NCBI GenBank assembly: GCA_907165275.2
Contig: OU015649.1
Location: 14,290,001 to 14,354,000 of the forward strand
DNA from: Zygaena filipendulae
Taxonomy: Eukaryota; Arthropoda; Insecta; Lepidoptera; Zygaenidae
Direction of reading: 5' to 3'
DNA: 64,000 bases
The notes beneath the pieces are model-generated. The model saw only the letters and a program-made list of their open reading frames with translations. It had not been told where the DNA came from and ran no database searches. Positions within the stretch are counted from its first letter, which is position 1; every line of letters starts with the position of its first letter. Shown here piece by piece: positions 45,185 to 55,742 of the stretch. The position numbers and the translations under genes were made by a program.

Positions 45185-45740
45185 TAGAATAGACTAGATT
45201 CGCCCTGTGCGCGAGATTTCCCCATACAAACAACTAATGTTCGGCGGCCATCTTGAAAAATGACGCAATCGAAAAACTGATTCGATATTCGGCATCAGCG
45301 ACCCCAAAAACCCCCGAATGCCGATCCTCACCCGGATCGGATCAACTTTTTTTTCGGCCGCCATTTTGAATCCGCCATTTTGGATTTTTACCACGCCAGG
45401 CGGTTGCCCCCCATTGACCTCTATGACATTTGTTTGAGCACCCCCTACCTGACTCTTTTAGTTTCGGAGATAATCGAGTTTGAATTTTGTTCGGCGGCCA
45501 TGTTTTTTTCCGCCATTTTGAAAAAAAAGTTACACTATTGAAATTTGCCCAAGGTGTGGATGAAATTTAGTTAGAAACGTTTTCACTCTCGATGGATAGT
45601 TTCGGCGGGCAGTCGACTCACTACCTGATGAGAAGCAGGAATCGAAGATGTCGAGGTTTTCCCATAATCACCGAAACGTCCCCTCTACATGTTCCATACA
45701 TTATATTAACCTAGAGATGCTCCTTCTGGGAGAACAATTA
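45185..45740. repeat. GGCGGCCAT-rich dispersed repeat
   Basis: GGCGGCCAT or its close variant (CGGCCGCCATTTTG, CCGCCATTTTG) occurs five times between 45241 and 45525, with phrases such as GACCTCTATGACATTTG. Such GGCGGCCATTTTG-rich blocks recur in insect genomes as dispersed repeats. No ends, frame or family could be fixed. Confidence 0.4.
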
Positions 45741-45759
45741 TGCTTTATATTATAGAATA

Positions 45760-46036
45760 GATTTAAATGAAACTTTACAATAATATAGCTTATAGGTACA
45801 TCAGATTAACACATAGGGTACTTTTTATCCCGGAATTCCCGCGGGAGCTCTGAAATTAACGCGGGAAATTTCTGGAAATTAACGAAATAACGTCTGTCTG
45901 TCTGTCTGTTCGTGATAAACTCAAAACTACTGTACGGATTTTCATGTGGTTTTCACCAATAGATAGAGTGATTCCAGAGGAAGGTTTATAGAATTCCTGC
46001 GGGAACTCCGACATTGCCGTGGGTGAAACCGCGGGG
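45760..46036 (+). mobile_element. Helitron-like composite fragment
   Basis: Two 3'-type blocks (CCCGGAATTCCCGCGGGAGC at about 45830 and CCTGCGGGAACTCCG at about 45996) surround a (GTCT)n tract and AACTCAAAACTACTGTACGG. It ends with GTGGGTGAAACCGCGGGG but lacks CAGCTAG. Confidence 0.65.
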
Positions 46037-46815
46037 ACGAAGAAAAAAAAACGCTTCTTGTTTCACATACATTTAAAACATAAGTACGTATATTTAGTTT
46101 TTCTTTTATTGTATACACATTTCATCACATTTATACGTTTTAGTTGTGAAAACACTGAAAGCACGACTGAAAGTCATTCTCATTCTAATTGTCTGTGCTA
46201 TTTTTTACATTTCGGGTTTCTTTTGATTTTCAGATGAGGCCGATGGGGGTTAAAAAGAGATCGAGTTCAAAAATAAAACAAATTTTGTAGGTATAGGCTA
46301 TCAGACGAATAACCACCCTGAAAAAATAATAAAATCCAATAAAATAAATAAACCTAAGTAATAAAATCCAGCGGAGATATACATAATTTCTTTAACATTG
46401 GACCAGGGGTTTGCTAGGCACTTCTTCTTTGGGAAAAATAGACAGTTTCTTCAGCTCATATTCGTATTAACGCGAATATAATCAGTTTCAAAAATTGTGT
46501 ACTAAATCCAAACAGTAGGCGGTCGGTGACGGTCTATGCATGTGGGTATGATATATGGAACGCTACAAATGGGTTACAGTAACGTCAGCCGTGCGCCGAC
46601 GAGCTGCCGGCCGACGCAATTATGAACTCTGCATTTGTGATTCGACAATTTGCGAAACGCGAAATGAGATTTCATCACACCCATTGTTATTAGAAAAGAC
46701 AAACGCGGAAACTGTGTCGAAATGTCGTTTAGGTTTTAGGGGTTTAGAGATTTTGTGATGGTTTTGAATTGCAAGATAAGTCAATATGCGGTTATACTGA
46801 CGTCTGTATAAAAAT
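46037..46815. other. Unassigned stretch with a GC-richer patch
   Basis: At 46550-46760 a 67-codon plus-strand frame starts MERYKWVTVTSAVRRRAAGR. It shows no known domain and is probably chance. Confidence 0.35.
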
Positions 46816-47290
46816 CAAAGGACAATGGCTGAAAATGTTTCAAATGTCCACCACTGACGAGACCTATGTTCTATTACAGTCCACTACATAGAGAGTAAGT
46901 TTCAGTATGAGACAAAAAATATGCTGTCAGTAAAAAGTTACGACCATATGAAAAATATAGTAGTGACTATATAGTAAAGATCAAAGACATTCTATATAAT
47001 ATAGTAAAGATGCAGTACTTAATATTTTTTTTTACTTTACTATTTATACTTCCCGCGCAAGTTGGAGATAACACTAGTTTTATCCCTTTCGCTCTTAGAA
47101 ATAATTCATACTGAGGTCAAAAGATGACTTTAATGACTTTTCATTCAATCATAACTTTTGACTGACATCATATTTTTGGTTCCGGTCTGGTTATAATGAC
47201 TCGGTATTTAGTGGACTGTAAGTCAATATGTGTCTCGTTAGTGGTGGACATTCGGACCAAGCTCCATACATTTTCGGTCATTGTCCTTTG
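46816..47290. mobile_element. TIR element with ends of about 90 bp
   Basis: CAAAGGACAATGGCTGAAAA, AATGTCCACCACTGACGAGA and TACAGTCCACTACATA on the left face inverted TACAGTCCACTAAATA, AATGTCCACCACTAACGAGA and CAAAGGACAATGACCGAAAA on the right. The centre is AT-rich and non-coding. The target duplication is not clear, so the superfamily is open. Confidence 0.8.
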
Positions 47291-47885
47291 TATCATCCGG
47301 TTTCGAAAACCGTATCTGCTAAAATATTTTTAGCAAGAAATCGATCGACAAATCAAAATCAGGATGAATACTACTTTACGATGATAATTCTGTAAAAAGT
47401 TTAAAAAAAGGGGTCACTTTCGGCGGTTTTCAATGTAACTTTTTTTTAGAGAGGGCCTCTAGTGTGAAATTAGTATATGCGACATAATGTTGCACTAAAC
47501 TTGAACACCAATATCGAAATGCTCCAACGTCTAATTAGTTTCGAATACTCAGTCGTCAATATGAATTGATCGAACCAACTTCAAAGCTTCGTCGTTTGAA
47601 GTCTGCAATGATACAGTATTAGCACAAGTCTTGAGATGAGCAATCGAATTGGCTATGACCGTGTGGAGTTTACGTAATACTACGTCCATGTCCTACTTGA
47701 AATGTAATTTGAAACCAATAATAAAAAATGGCGAAATACCTATGAAAATTTAAGATACCAAAAATTAAATAATAATAAATAATGCAAATGTGTATACACA
47801 GTCTGGCCTTAAACTAAGCAGGACTTGTATATTAAATACCTATTATACACTCAGACACATTAAAAACTTACGTTTATAACATGTT
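47291..47885. other. Unassigned spacer
   Basis: No gene or repeat is recognised. Confidence 0.4.
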
Positions 47886-47889
47886 ATAC

Positions 47890-48170
47890 CTACCCTGGTA
47901 GAAACTCATCATGCAGGCAGTGCGGCGTAGAGGTGAAAACAATAGCACATCTCATGTGCGAGTGCGATGCCGAAGCTCGTAGATGTATGGGCCTTCTGGG
48001 GACGACTTCCCAGTCCTCCTCCACTGCACACTTGCCTTCGTCACCGAGGTCTTCAGGGAGTAGAGGGAGGATCACAGGATGGAGATGGTACAAAAGATCC
48101 TAAGGGTCGAAGTACTGAGGCTTTATCTGCCTACCTCATTGACTAAGATAGGTTAAGATAAGATCCTAAG
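47890..48170 (+). mobile_element. LINE 3' end with zinc-knuckle relic, family 1
   Basis: One frame reads CRQCGVEVKTIAHLMCECDAEARR, seen in two parts: C-x2-C ... H-x4-C, the cysteine-histidine motif at the C-terminus of many jockey/R1-type LINE polyproteins. GGGCCTTCTGGGGACGACTT and CTTTATCTGCCTACCTCATT are shared with the reverse copy at 56965-57262. It is truncated at the 5' side. Confidence 0.75.
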
Positions 48171-48984
48171 GTAGAAATCAAACCGCAAAACCAAAATAGC
48201 GTAGCAGAGAGGTTTGCTAACGACTGGACCAACGCGACGGCGCAAATGTGGAATAAACACCATATTATTATGGTCAAAAAAAGGAGCTTGAGACTCAGAA
48301 GTAAAAATTTGCTCTTCTTCTAAAACACGATTAAAATACTGGTATAAAAATTGTATAAACCTAGTCAAAATTTTATTAAGAAACATACAAATTCGATGTG
48401 ATTCTCTCATCGTATCAAAATATTTGTATAAAATTTGTATTTACAAGCAACAAACCTCTTCGTTATTTGATATAGGTACACAAATTGAAAAAGCTGTGGG
48501 AAAACAGACTTAAAACTTATTAAATAAGCTTCCATAGCTAATTGAATTTCTTTCTATGAAGCTCTGGCATACAAAAAAGAATTAAAAAAAAATTACGTTC
48601 ATAAGAAAATGGCTTATTTTCTCTAAAACATTTTAGCTGGCCAGTGCATATGCATCGGGTATTTCTGTGACGTCCACCGGACCAACCGCACGCCTAATGC
48701 GCTCCGGAGAGCAGGCTTTTAGCCCGGCAGCGGCCTCAAACATGCTTTTAACAAAAACACAGCCTGCGGCGTTAATTTGCCAGTGGGTTTTTGAAGCCTT
48801 AGCTAAACTGGCTTTTCAATCAGGACCATTAATACATATGTATATATTAGATAGGAAAACAACAGTAGCATTCCGATTAAGAAACTTTTGATATCCGATA
48901 TTACCTAATCATTGATTGTATCGTTTGTTTGTCAAAAAGCTAAAAGATAAAACTAAATTTACTTTTTATGTCAGATCTTAACCC
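48171..48984. other. Unassigned stretch with a short GC-rich frame
   Basis: A 74-codon plus-strand frame at 48667-48891 lies in a GC-richer patch (ACGTCCACCGGACCAACCGC). It has no recognised domain. It could be an old gene fragment, but codon evidence is weak. Confidence 0.35.
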
Positions 48985-49170
48985 TTTTATTTATTTATTT
49001 ATTTATTGGCACACAAAACGAGACACAAACAATAAGAGGTACATAAGTATTATACATTACTAGTAACAACAATTTTTATTTATCTTTTTTCCTTTTTTTT
49101 CTTTCTTTTTTTTATAATAACTAAAACTCAAATTACTTAAATTACCTTTTAAATAAATAAAAAAAAACTA
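48985..49170 (-). mobile_element. LINE 3' end, antisense
   Basis: (TTTA)n followed by TTGGCACACAAAACGAGAC is the reversed terminal part of a lepidopteran LINE with an (AAAT)n tail. No coding portion is visible. Confidence 0.55.
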
Positions 49171-49795
49171 CACACGTATGTACAGTATTTTGTAAGCTTT
49201 GGCCATAAGTTCTCCAGCTAAAGGTAAGTTTGAACCCTATGAAAATGCTCCTTGTATCTTTAAGTTAGAATGTAAAAGATTACTAGTGATATTAAGGAGA
49301 CTGCACCTCTTCTATTGAAAAGAACATAACTTACTTATGTACATACTTCAAATAAAAAAAGTCAATCTACGCTCCAAACAACTTTTTATACCTACTTAAA
49401 AATATATAAAGACTAAAGATGTTGCCAAAGATCCGTGCGCCAAGAACGATTGTCTTGAACACAAAAGGTAATTTACCATCAATTTTTAATACCTGGATTT
49501 GTAGTAAGGCGAGTTGAACTAAGCTGTGAGTCGAGTGGAATGGAACGGAAACGGGAGGTGAAATCTTTAAGACTGGCTGACTTGACTGATCTTAAAGTTT
49601 AACGGCCAGCGGAAAATTATAACGAAAAAATATACGATATTATTATATATTGCACTTTATCGATACGCATCTCGATAGGGTGCACCGCCCTATGCTTACT
49701 TAAAGTTGTTAATAACTAATCAACCATTATTTTTTGTCTCTGGGAGCTACGGCGATTTAATTATCATTAGGGCATTTAAGTAGCATTAGTTAAGG
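49171..49795. other. Unassigned spacer
   Basis: AT-rich, no recognised gene. Confidence 0.4.
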
Positions 49796-49836
49796 GCCGA
49801 CCGTTAATTTAATGAACGACTCTGAGTGCGGCGGTA
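49796..49836. mobile_element. Right-end fragment of the CCGCACTCAGAG MITE
   Basis: TTAATTTAATGAACGACTCTGAGTGCGGCGG, read in two parts, is a stray right terminus just in front of a full copy. Confidence 0.65.
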
Positions 49837-49856
49837 AGTTGAACACTTAAACGATT

Positions 49857-50098
49857 AACCGCCGCACTCAGAGTCGACTTTAATGATTACTTAGTTAAGT
49901 ATAGATTTTTAAAACAAAACTGCCCCAATCAGACAAGTTTAATAAATTAATGTTAATTGCCATTTAAGTAATTAAGTTACATCTCATTAAATGCCAATTA
50001 ACATTAATTTACTGAACGTCTCTGATTGAGGCAGTTTTGTTTTAAAAATCTATACTTAACTAAGTAATCATTAAAGTCGACTCTGAGTGCGGCCGTTA
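49857..50098. mobile_element. Palindromic CCGCACTCAGAGTCG MITE, full copy
   Basis: It is nearly identical to 16155-16393. Left AACCGCCGCACTCAGAGTCG and right CGACTCTGAGTGCGGCCGTT are inverted, with AAATGCCAATTAACATT and AATGTTAATTGCCATTT near the middle. The two copies differ at few positions. Confidence 0.9.
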
Positions 50099-50289
50099 GT
50101 CCTAAAAAAAGTGTTTTTTCGATCGAGAACAAATTTAAAAGATAAAAGTACTTGCCTATTAGGCATAGCGTTAAAAATTTTGGTAACACAAAAACAAATA
50201 TTTTTGTATAAAAAAATACGTAAGTAGGTACTTGATTAAATAACTAAAACCTATCTTGTATTTATAGTAAATATTGTATTTTCGAAAAC

Positions 50290-50427
50290 GCTACTATTAT
50301 AAATGCGAAAGTGAGTTTTTTTTGTTGCCTTGTTTGTTTGTTACGCTTTCACCCCTCAACGGCTCAATCACGGACCACGGTGCGAACTCTCGCAGGAACT
50401 CCAAAATTTACGTGGGTGAAACTGAAT
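50290..50427 (+). mobile_element. Helitron truncated by a SINE
   Basis: CTACTATTATAAATGCGAAA to ACGTGGGTGAAACTG is a short Helitron. The hairpin end is missing exactly where the poly-T of the next SINE starts, which suggests the SINE inserted into the Helitron. Confidence 0.7.
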
Positions 50428-50797
50428 TTTTTTTTTTTTTTATGTCATAGGGGGCAAACGGGCAAGTGGTACACCTGATAGTAGGTAAGTGATTACCGCC
50501 GCCCATAGACATCTGCAACACCAGAAGGCATGCAGGTGCGTTGCCGACCTGGAACGGGGATGGGAACTGGCTTTCAAGTAGAGCGGCCGGAACACACCAT
50601 TAGGTGCTTGACGACAGATTTGCAACTTGAAGGTGGTAGCTAGCCAGCCGGGCACTAGAGAGCGCCCTACCACCATGCTATGGTTTCCTCACGATGTTTT
50701 CCTTCACCGACAGCTCAAGCTCATTGTTAGGGTTTGAACCTACACCTTGCGGCGTTTAATCCGAACGCACTAACCACTGAGCTATCATCGCTGTTAG
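50428..50797 (-). mobile_element. tRNA-derived SINE, family B
   Basis: On the minus strand the head carries box A TAGCTCAGTGG (50774-50784) and box B GGTTCAAACCC (50730-50740). The body includes CACCTGATAGTAGG in the opposite sense and GGGCAAACGGGCAAG, a repeat common in Lepidoptera, and ends in a 15-base A tail (T run at about 50427). It appears full length at about 370 bp. A 5'-truncated copy is at 61135-61297. Confidence 0.85.
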
Positions 50798-51430
50798 AAA
50801 TAATAATAATAACAATAATCCACTTCACAACACACAGATTCACTTGATCCCACAGTAAGCTATTATTAGTTTGTGTCGTGGAAACCAAGCAAACATGGTA
50901 TACAACGTGTTAATGAATTAACTGAAAATTAGAAAGTAGTTTGCTCAGAATCTATTAGCGAATCGATCGCACTATGTTTTAATATAGGTTATATTTTTTC
51001 ATTTTTATCAGCCCATGTCTAAATTATTTATAATACAATATTTGGCGCGTACGCCGCCCGCAGCAAAAAAAAATCGAACCGGTCATTGACACGTAGGCGA
51101 GGGCGTAGCGCTTGGAATTTCGTAGATAGGTCACCTCCAAACTAATGTTGAATAACTTTTAAAGTATAAATTTTATCGACATAAAATATATTTTAATCAT
51201 ATTATTGTTTATTTTTTTAAATCAGGTGTGTCAGGTTTTCAGTTAATTCATTAACACGTTGTATACTACACATGTTATTACATATATATTATACTATAGA
51301 TATATAAACACACCCAGACTGGAAAGTGGAACCCTGTGTTCATCACACAAAGTGCACCCCCACCGGGAATCGAACCCGGAACCTCTTGATTAGCGGGCAG
51401 GCATGGTGACCTACTACGCCAATCGGGTCG
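50798..51430 (-). mobile_element. tRNA-derived SINE, family A, interrupted
   Basis: On the minus strand the head CGACCCGATTGGCGTAGTAG begins at 51430. Box B GGTTCGATTCCCGG lies at about 51366-51380. The body continues to about 51265, is interrupted by a MITE, and resumes at 50900 with GCTTGGTTTCCACGACAC. It ends in an (ATT)n tail near 50798. Without the insert it matches 42018-42296. Confidence 0.85.
50901..51263. mobile_element. TACAACGTG-type MITE, complete, nested in a SINE
   Basis: Both ends are perfect 28-bp inverted repeats starting TACAACGTGTTAATGAATTA. The flanks (CATGGTA and TACTACAC) join to rebuild the SINE body. The target duplication is TA-like but cannot be separated from the termini. 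The interior has a GC-rich patch TTGGCGCGTACGCCGCCCGC. It is non-coding. Confidence 0.9.
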
Positions 51431-51715
51431 AAGTCAATTTTTCATACCTACTAAACGTTGTCAGAGAAGAGAAAAGCGTACTTTTAATTCCAATTTTCAA
51501 TGTGCGCTCACCCTAAAACTCTTGCACAGACTTTCTCCGCGGATGCAGTTCGGAATTAATGAGAGAGATCTCGCTTGTGGTCGCTATTAAATAAATAAAT
51601 AATAAGTCATGAAGGATTGCCTTAAAAAATTAGGCACTTAATAACCTAAATTCTGAAAATTTCCCGGTACAATATAATTAATTCAATAAAATATTAAAAT
51701 ATAAAATGATTTCAA

Positions 51716-51850
51716 TAAAAAATATGAAAGTGTGGATGTTTGGATGTTTGTTACTCAATCACGCAAAAACGGCTGAACGGATTTGGATGAAATTTGGCAT
51801 GCCGCGGGAACTCCGAAATTACCGCGGGTGAAACCGCGGGGCGCAGCTAG
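51716..51850 (+). mobile_element. Helitron-like element, deleted copy
   Basis: GAAAGTGTGGATGTTTGGAT, ACTCAATCACGCAAAAACGG and a perfect CCGCGGGTGAAACCGCGG hairpin with CTAG (51847-51850) are present. The usual CACGTTGTCAGGGGTACAGA middle part is deleted. Confidence 0.85.
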
Positions 51851-52231
51851 TATGTAATATGTATAATGTATATAATACCTACCTAATTTTAAACGAGGAA
51901 AATAGTCAAACCTTCGATATATTCATTTTTAGACATGAACAAACAAAATCTACACTTATATTACAATAAGGCAAAGATTGTTAATTTATTTATATGAAGC
52001 GGATAATCTCTGGAAATACTGAACCGATTCACTAAATTTTGTCGCTGATAGGAGGGTAAAGTCATAGGTACTTTTCATGCCAGTATAGAGAGTTCCTGAG
52101 GCAATTCCAAAATTAAATTGATTATTATTAAAAATCGCCGTGAAAAACAACAAAGAACGCGGGTTTACTCGAGAGTTTACCAGAAAAAGGGTCGAATAGC
52201 TACAAGTATGTGTAATAATAATACTCTTAGA
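51851..52231. other. Spacer with worn Helitron-like blocks
   Basis: GGAAATACTGAACCGATTCAC and GGTACTTTTCATGCC with AGTTCCTGAGGCAATTCC (51990-52110) resemble internal Helitron sequence. The ends are gone. Confidence 0.4.
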
Positions 52232-52481
52232 CGGCTGCCCTACGGTATAACAAAGTAATTTCAGCTGAATAAATTTTACAGGAGGAGCAAAAAACCGGAA
52301 ATCGCTTTATTTTGAAACAAATCTTTCATAGTTTAACGATTTTATTAATTTTAATTTCTCAAAGCCTTTTTGATGGTTGTGAGTATGTAGCAAAGTCTGT
52401 TATGCTTAAAAAGTGGCAAAAATACAAAAAAAAAAAATTCCGAAAAAATTATAGTTGCTTTGTTTTTCCGTAGAGCAGCCG
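52232..52481. mobile_element. TIR element, CGGCTGCCCTACGG ends
   Basis: CGGCTGCCCTACGGTATAAC on the left faces GTTTTTCCGTAGAGCAGCCG on the right; 27-bp inverted ends agree at about 23 positions. AATACTC stands near both outer sides, possibly a duplicated target, but on the left five extra bases intervene. The interior is AT-rich. Confidence 0.7.
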
Positions 52482-53317
52482 AATACTCGCATCCCATGAC
52501 CATTCAAATTGGGTTGACGATTGGTCTCATTGAATATTAATTTGGAACAGCTAGACAGTACCTAAGTAAATAGAAATATACGAGTTTAAAACTTGTTTGA
52601 AGGCTTTCGGCGGTTTTTTCATTTATTTCACTGTTTTGTACGCATCAAATGAGAATTTTATTGTGTATCCAACATATTATGTAAATAAAAGAATAAACAA
52701 ACTTTTTTTTTTCGTATCTACCGACTGGCCAATTGCACAATGTTCGAAATTCGAGGTCGGAACTTTTGCGCATCCCTCATTTGACTTTTTTATTGTAATG
52801 GAGAATAAATAAACATAACTGGCGAATATGGAAATAGCAATAAAAAAAAAAAAACACAAAATCCTTGACCTCCTGATCTTCATTCCGGCCGTGGAGTACT
52901 CGACAAACAAGGATCCCGGATCCCATTTCGTTCCTACTCGAGCTCCTGCTGGATGAATGAACTTTTTTCATTACCGCCACTCCTTAGTGTTGCCACTTGA
53001 ATTACTTTTTTGCCGACCGCCGCGAGGCATCCGCCGAAATCTGACGTTTTTCGCCAAGTTTTTTCTCCCTCTGTCGTCGAATATTTCCCTCACAAGTCTG
53101 GAGGCGGTGTAATCACAGCGCTACATGTGTGAACTTTGTTAAGCTGTTTCCTTTACGCTTGTTAAGAGGCTTGATAACTTAATCTGAAGGTTGTATACGT
53201 ATGTAAGTATATTCGGCTGAGCAATTCGTGGCCTTGGCGAGCGTGGAAAAGTTAAGACGAAATCAATATTTCTATTTACTCTTATTATTAATAATTGTAG
53301 TCGATCCCCGTCGGTTT
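52482..53317. other. Unassigned stretch
   Basis: Overlapping frames on both strands at 52597-52980 have no recognised domain. GC-richer parts at 52870-53060 show no clear exon. Confidence 0.4.
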
Positions 53318-53394
53318 CACCCGGAATAATTTCAGACCTCTCTTCTCTCTATAATATTTCCCCTCTTTATAATATTACTATAGACTAGCTGTGC
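53318..53394 (-). mobile_element. Helitron 3'-end relic
   Basis: GATCCCCGTCGGTTTCACCCGG at the left and TTATAATATTACTATAGA at the right are the remains of a short Helitron lying next to the following copy. Confidence 0.5.
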
Positions 53395-53695
53395 CCCGCG
53401 GTTTCACCCGCGTGTGTTTCGGAATTCCCGCAAGAACTATAATATTTTTTCCAAAATAAAAACAGCCAAAGTTACTCCTTATAACATCAGTCATCTGCCA
53501 GTGGAAGTCCCGTTAAAATCGGTCGAGCCGTTTCAGAGATCATCCGAAACAAACAAATAGACAAACAGAGAAAATTTTTATAAATGTTTTTTTTTTATGT
53601 ATGTTCCGTATATAGATACTTTTATATGCATTTAGTGAAGAACTGTTAATTTGGAATTACAAACAGACACTGCAATTTTATTTACATATATAGAT
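53395..53695 (-). mobile_element. Helitron-like element, long subfamily, complete
   Basis: CTAG (53395-53398) with CTGTGCCCCGCGGTTTCACC at one end and ACATATATAGA (5' TC on the minus strand) at the other. The flanking A and T fit Helitron insertion. It matches 8488-8795 throughout. Confidence 0.88.
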
Positions 53696-53707
53696 ATAGG
53701 TAGGTAC

Positions 53708-53958
53708 TGTAGAGGTTGAACGCTGTTCACCTCCATGTCAACACTGGTTGGAAACAAATTTAGAAGAAGTAAGTAATATTTCGAATTTGAATGTAATGTC
53801 ATAAATATAGATTCTACATATAAAAAGAAGACAATCGATTTGTTGTATCATAACAATATGGTTTTGCTGTGAAATAAAAATATCTTTAATTAACATAATT
53901 TGAAAATCTTTATATTCAATTGCTTAATTGTTAACGTTCCCGCCCCCGGGACGTTACA
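53708..53958 (+). mobile_element. Solo LTR of a retrotransposon
   Basis: The 251-bp unit starts TGTAGAGG and ends ACGTTACA (TG...CA with short inverted ends). GTAC lies directly outside both ends (53704-53707 and 53959-53962), a 4-bp target duplication as in Ty3/gypsy-type insertions. A TATAAAAA at 53819-53826 and an AATAAA at 53873-53878 could serve as promoter and polyadenylation signals. No gag or pol is present. A solo LTR arises by recombination between two LTRs. Orientation is inferred from the TATA box and polyadenylation signal. Confidence 0.7.
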
Positions 53959-53962
53959 GTAC

Positions 53963-54534
53963 CTTGTTAGCTGTCCCAAATTAAAAAGTTTAAACAAAAG
54001 AAAGAGACGTCAGACGGAAACCGGAAGCCGTAGGTGCCCGAGAGATTTGAGAACTTGGCGGATCCAGCTGCCCCCTCCCGTCGTTCTACCTTCGAGCAAA
54101 GATTTCTGCAGTTGAAAAATGTTTGTTTGCGGCAGCCAGTTGTGAAGCTCAGTCGCGAATCGCGATGCAAGGCGCCTCAACTCACAAAATGTAGAGCCTA
54201 GAAACATTCAGAAGTGAATTTTGAAATTAGAAAAAGACAAAATCAGTAAAAGACAAACTAAAAAACACGCTCGAAGAGTAAAATAAAAAGTATAATTATC
54301 TAGTACTAGAGTCCTTGTCAAGACTAATCAAATCAACCCCAACTGGAGTTGCTTTTTTTAATTACTTAAATGAAAAATTCATAAGTATACGTACCTATTT
54401 AGGTATAACCCTTAGGTATAGAAAAACTAATGGTAGAAACTTTATTGGCTAAAGTACTCACATAGTTCTCTTATCAAGATAACTTTAGATAATTATTTGT
54501 TTTCCCGATTAAATTACTAAACTGATATAAATTA
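53963..54534. other. Unassigned spacer
   Basis: The GC-richer part at 54008-54180 carries short frames on both strands but no domain; the rest is AT-rich. Confidence 0.4.
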
Positions 54535-54728
54535 CTAGCTGCGCCCCACCGTTTCACCCGCGTGAGTTTCGGAATTCCCGCAGGAACTCCCTTTAGGGGG
54601 ATAAAAAATAGATGTTGTCCGATTCTCTGACATACTGAATATGCATACAAAATTTCATAAAAATCGGTCAAGCCGTTTCGGAGGAGTATGGGAACGAACA
54701 TTGTGACACGAGAATTTTATATATTAGA
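54535..54728 (-). mobile_element. Helitron-like element, complete short copy
   Basis: CTAG at 54535 is followed by CTGCGCCCCACCGTTTCACC and GGAATTCCCGCAGGAACTCC. The 5' end on the minus strand is TCTAATATATAAAATTCTCG. Flanks are A and T. Confidence 0.85.
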
Positions 54729-54854
54729 TAATATCAATAAATAAGTTGTCTGTTATCCACAGCTGTCTGGTACAATCTCTGCTTAGTTTGGGACCAGATG
54801 TCGAAGCATTACTGGTATTATAATAAAATACAAGTAAATACAAGTTGTTATCTG
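54729..54854. other. Short spacer
   Basis: Nothing recognised. Confidence 0.4.
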
Positions 54855-54975
54855 CGGTTTCACCCGCGTTAGAAGTACACTATATCCTATTTTAGACTTT
54901 AATCAATCTCTGTGCCAAATTCCATCCGATTTCTTTCCGTTCCCATCCATCAAAACTTTCACATTTATAATATTA
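54855..54975 (-). mobile_element. Helitron, tandem partner 1
   Basis: CTGCGGTTTCACCCGCGTTAG to ACTTTCACATTTATAATATTA is a short Helitron on the minus strand, without a preserved CTAG. It stands head-to-tail with the next copy. Confidence 0.72.
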
Positions 54976-55174
54976 CTAGCTGTTCCCCGCGATTTCACCC
55001 GCGAAAATTTCGGAGTTTCAGCGTCAATTCCAAGAAAATAGTACCCTATGTCCTTCGCTGTACCCCTGACGACGTGTATGCAAAATTTCGTGATAATCGG
55101 TTCCGCCATTAAGGCGTCAAAGCGTAACAAACAAACCAAACAAACAAACTTACTTGCGCATTTATAAGTAAGGA
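54976..55174 (-). mobile_element. Helitron, tandem partner 2
   Basis: CTAG (54976-54979) with CTGTTCCCCGCGATTTCACC, then CCCTGACGACGTGTATGCAA. The minus-strand 5' end is TCCTTACTTATAAATGCGC. It is complete and directly abuts partner 1. Confidence 0.85.
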
Positions 55175-55527
55175 TTAGTTTATACCTATGTCCCCTCTGT
55201 GAGAATCCGTTGTCTATGTGCAAATAGAGGCGACTGCAGACCGCGCGTGTTGCGCGCGACTCGCTGCAAACTCGCATGGCCCATATTTTGCACGTCAGAC
55301 CTTTGTTGGGCCGCGCACTCACCGCCTCAACAACAACGAAACTTTGTTACGCTGTAAAAGTTTTACTACGGCATTTGTCTAGTTTTATCATAGTTTCTTT
55401 TTAAACTGGTACTAATTTTATACGTAGTTTGGTAGGTAGGTACTTGCAAGTTTTTGAGGGCTAGATATGTTAGATATAATGTAGATTTCCGATAAACCGG
55501 GTGAAATTGGCGTTCCGTCTATAATAA
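55175..55527. other. Unassigned spacer
   Basis: A GC-rich part at 55200-55330 carries part of a 139-codon minus-strand frame that also runs through the neighbouring Helitrons, so it is not credible as a gene. Confidence 0.4.
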
Positions 55528-55742
55528 TCCTACTAATATTATAAATGTGAAAGTGTGGATGTTTGGATGTTTGGATATTTGGATGTTTGTTACTCAATCA
55601 CGCAAAAACTGCTGAACGGATTTGGATGAAATTTGGCATGCACGTTGTCAGGGGTATAGAGAAAGACAAAGGGTACTTTTTATCCCGGAATTCCCACGGG
55701 AACTCCGAAATTACCGCTGGTAAAACCGCGGGGCACAGCTAG
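55528..55742 (+). mobile_element. Helitron, tandem pair, first copy
   Basis: TCCTACTAATATTATAAATG follows A at the 5' end. GGATGTTTGGATGTTTGGAT is slightly expanded. The 3' end is CTGGTAAAACCGCGGGGCAC, AG and CTAG (55739-55742), followed by T. It is complete at 215 bp. Confidence 0.9.

Noticed and set aside
48667..48891. 74-codon GC-rich frame as a gene
   Set aside because: No recognisable domain, no promoter or splice signals; kept only as a remark on the spacer.
52232..52490. AATACTC as a 7-bp target duplication of the TIR element
   Set aside because: Five extra bases separate it from the left terminus, so the match may be chance.
54903..55322. 139-codon minus-strand open frame
   Set aside because: Most of it lies in the tandem Helitron pair, whose sequence is repeated elsewhere as non-coding DNA.
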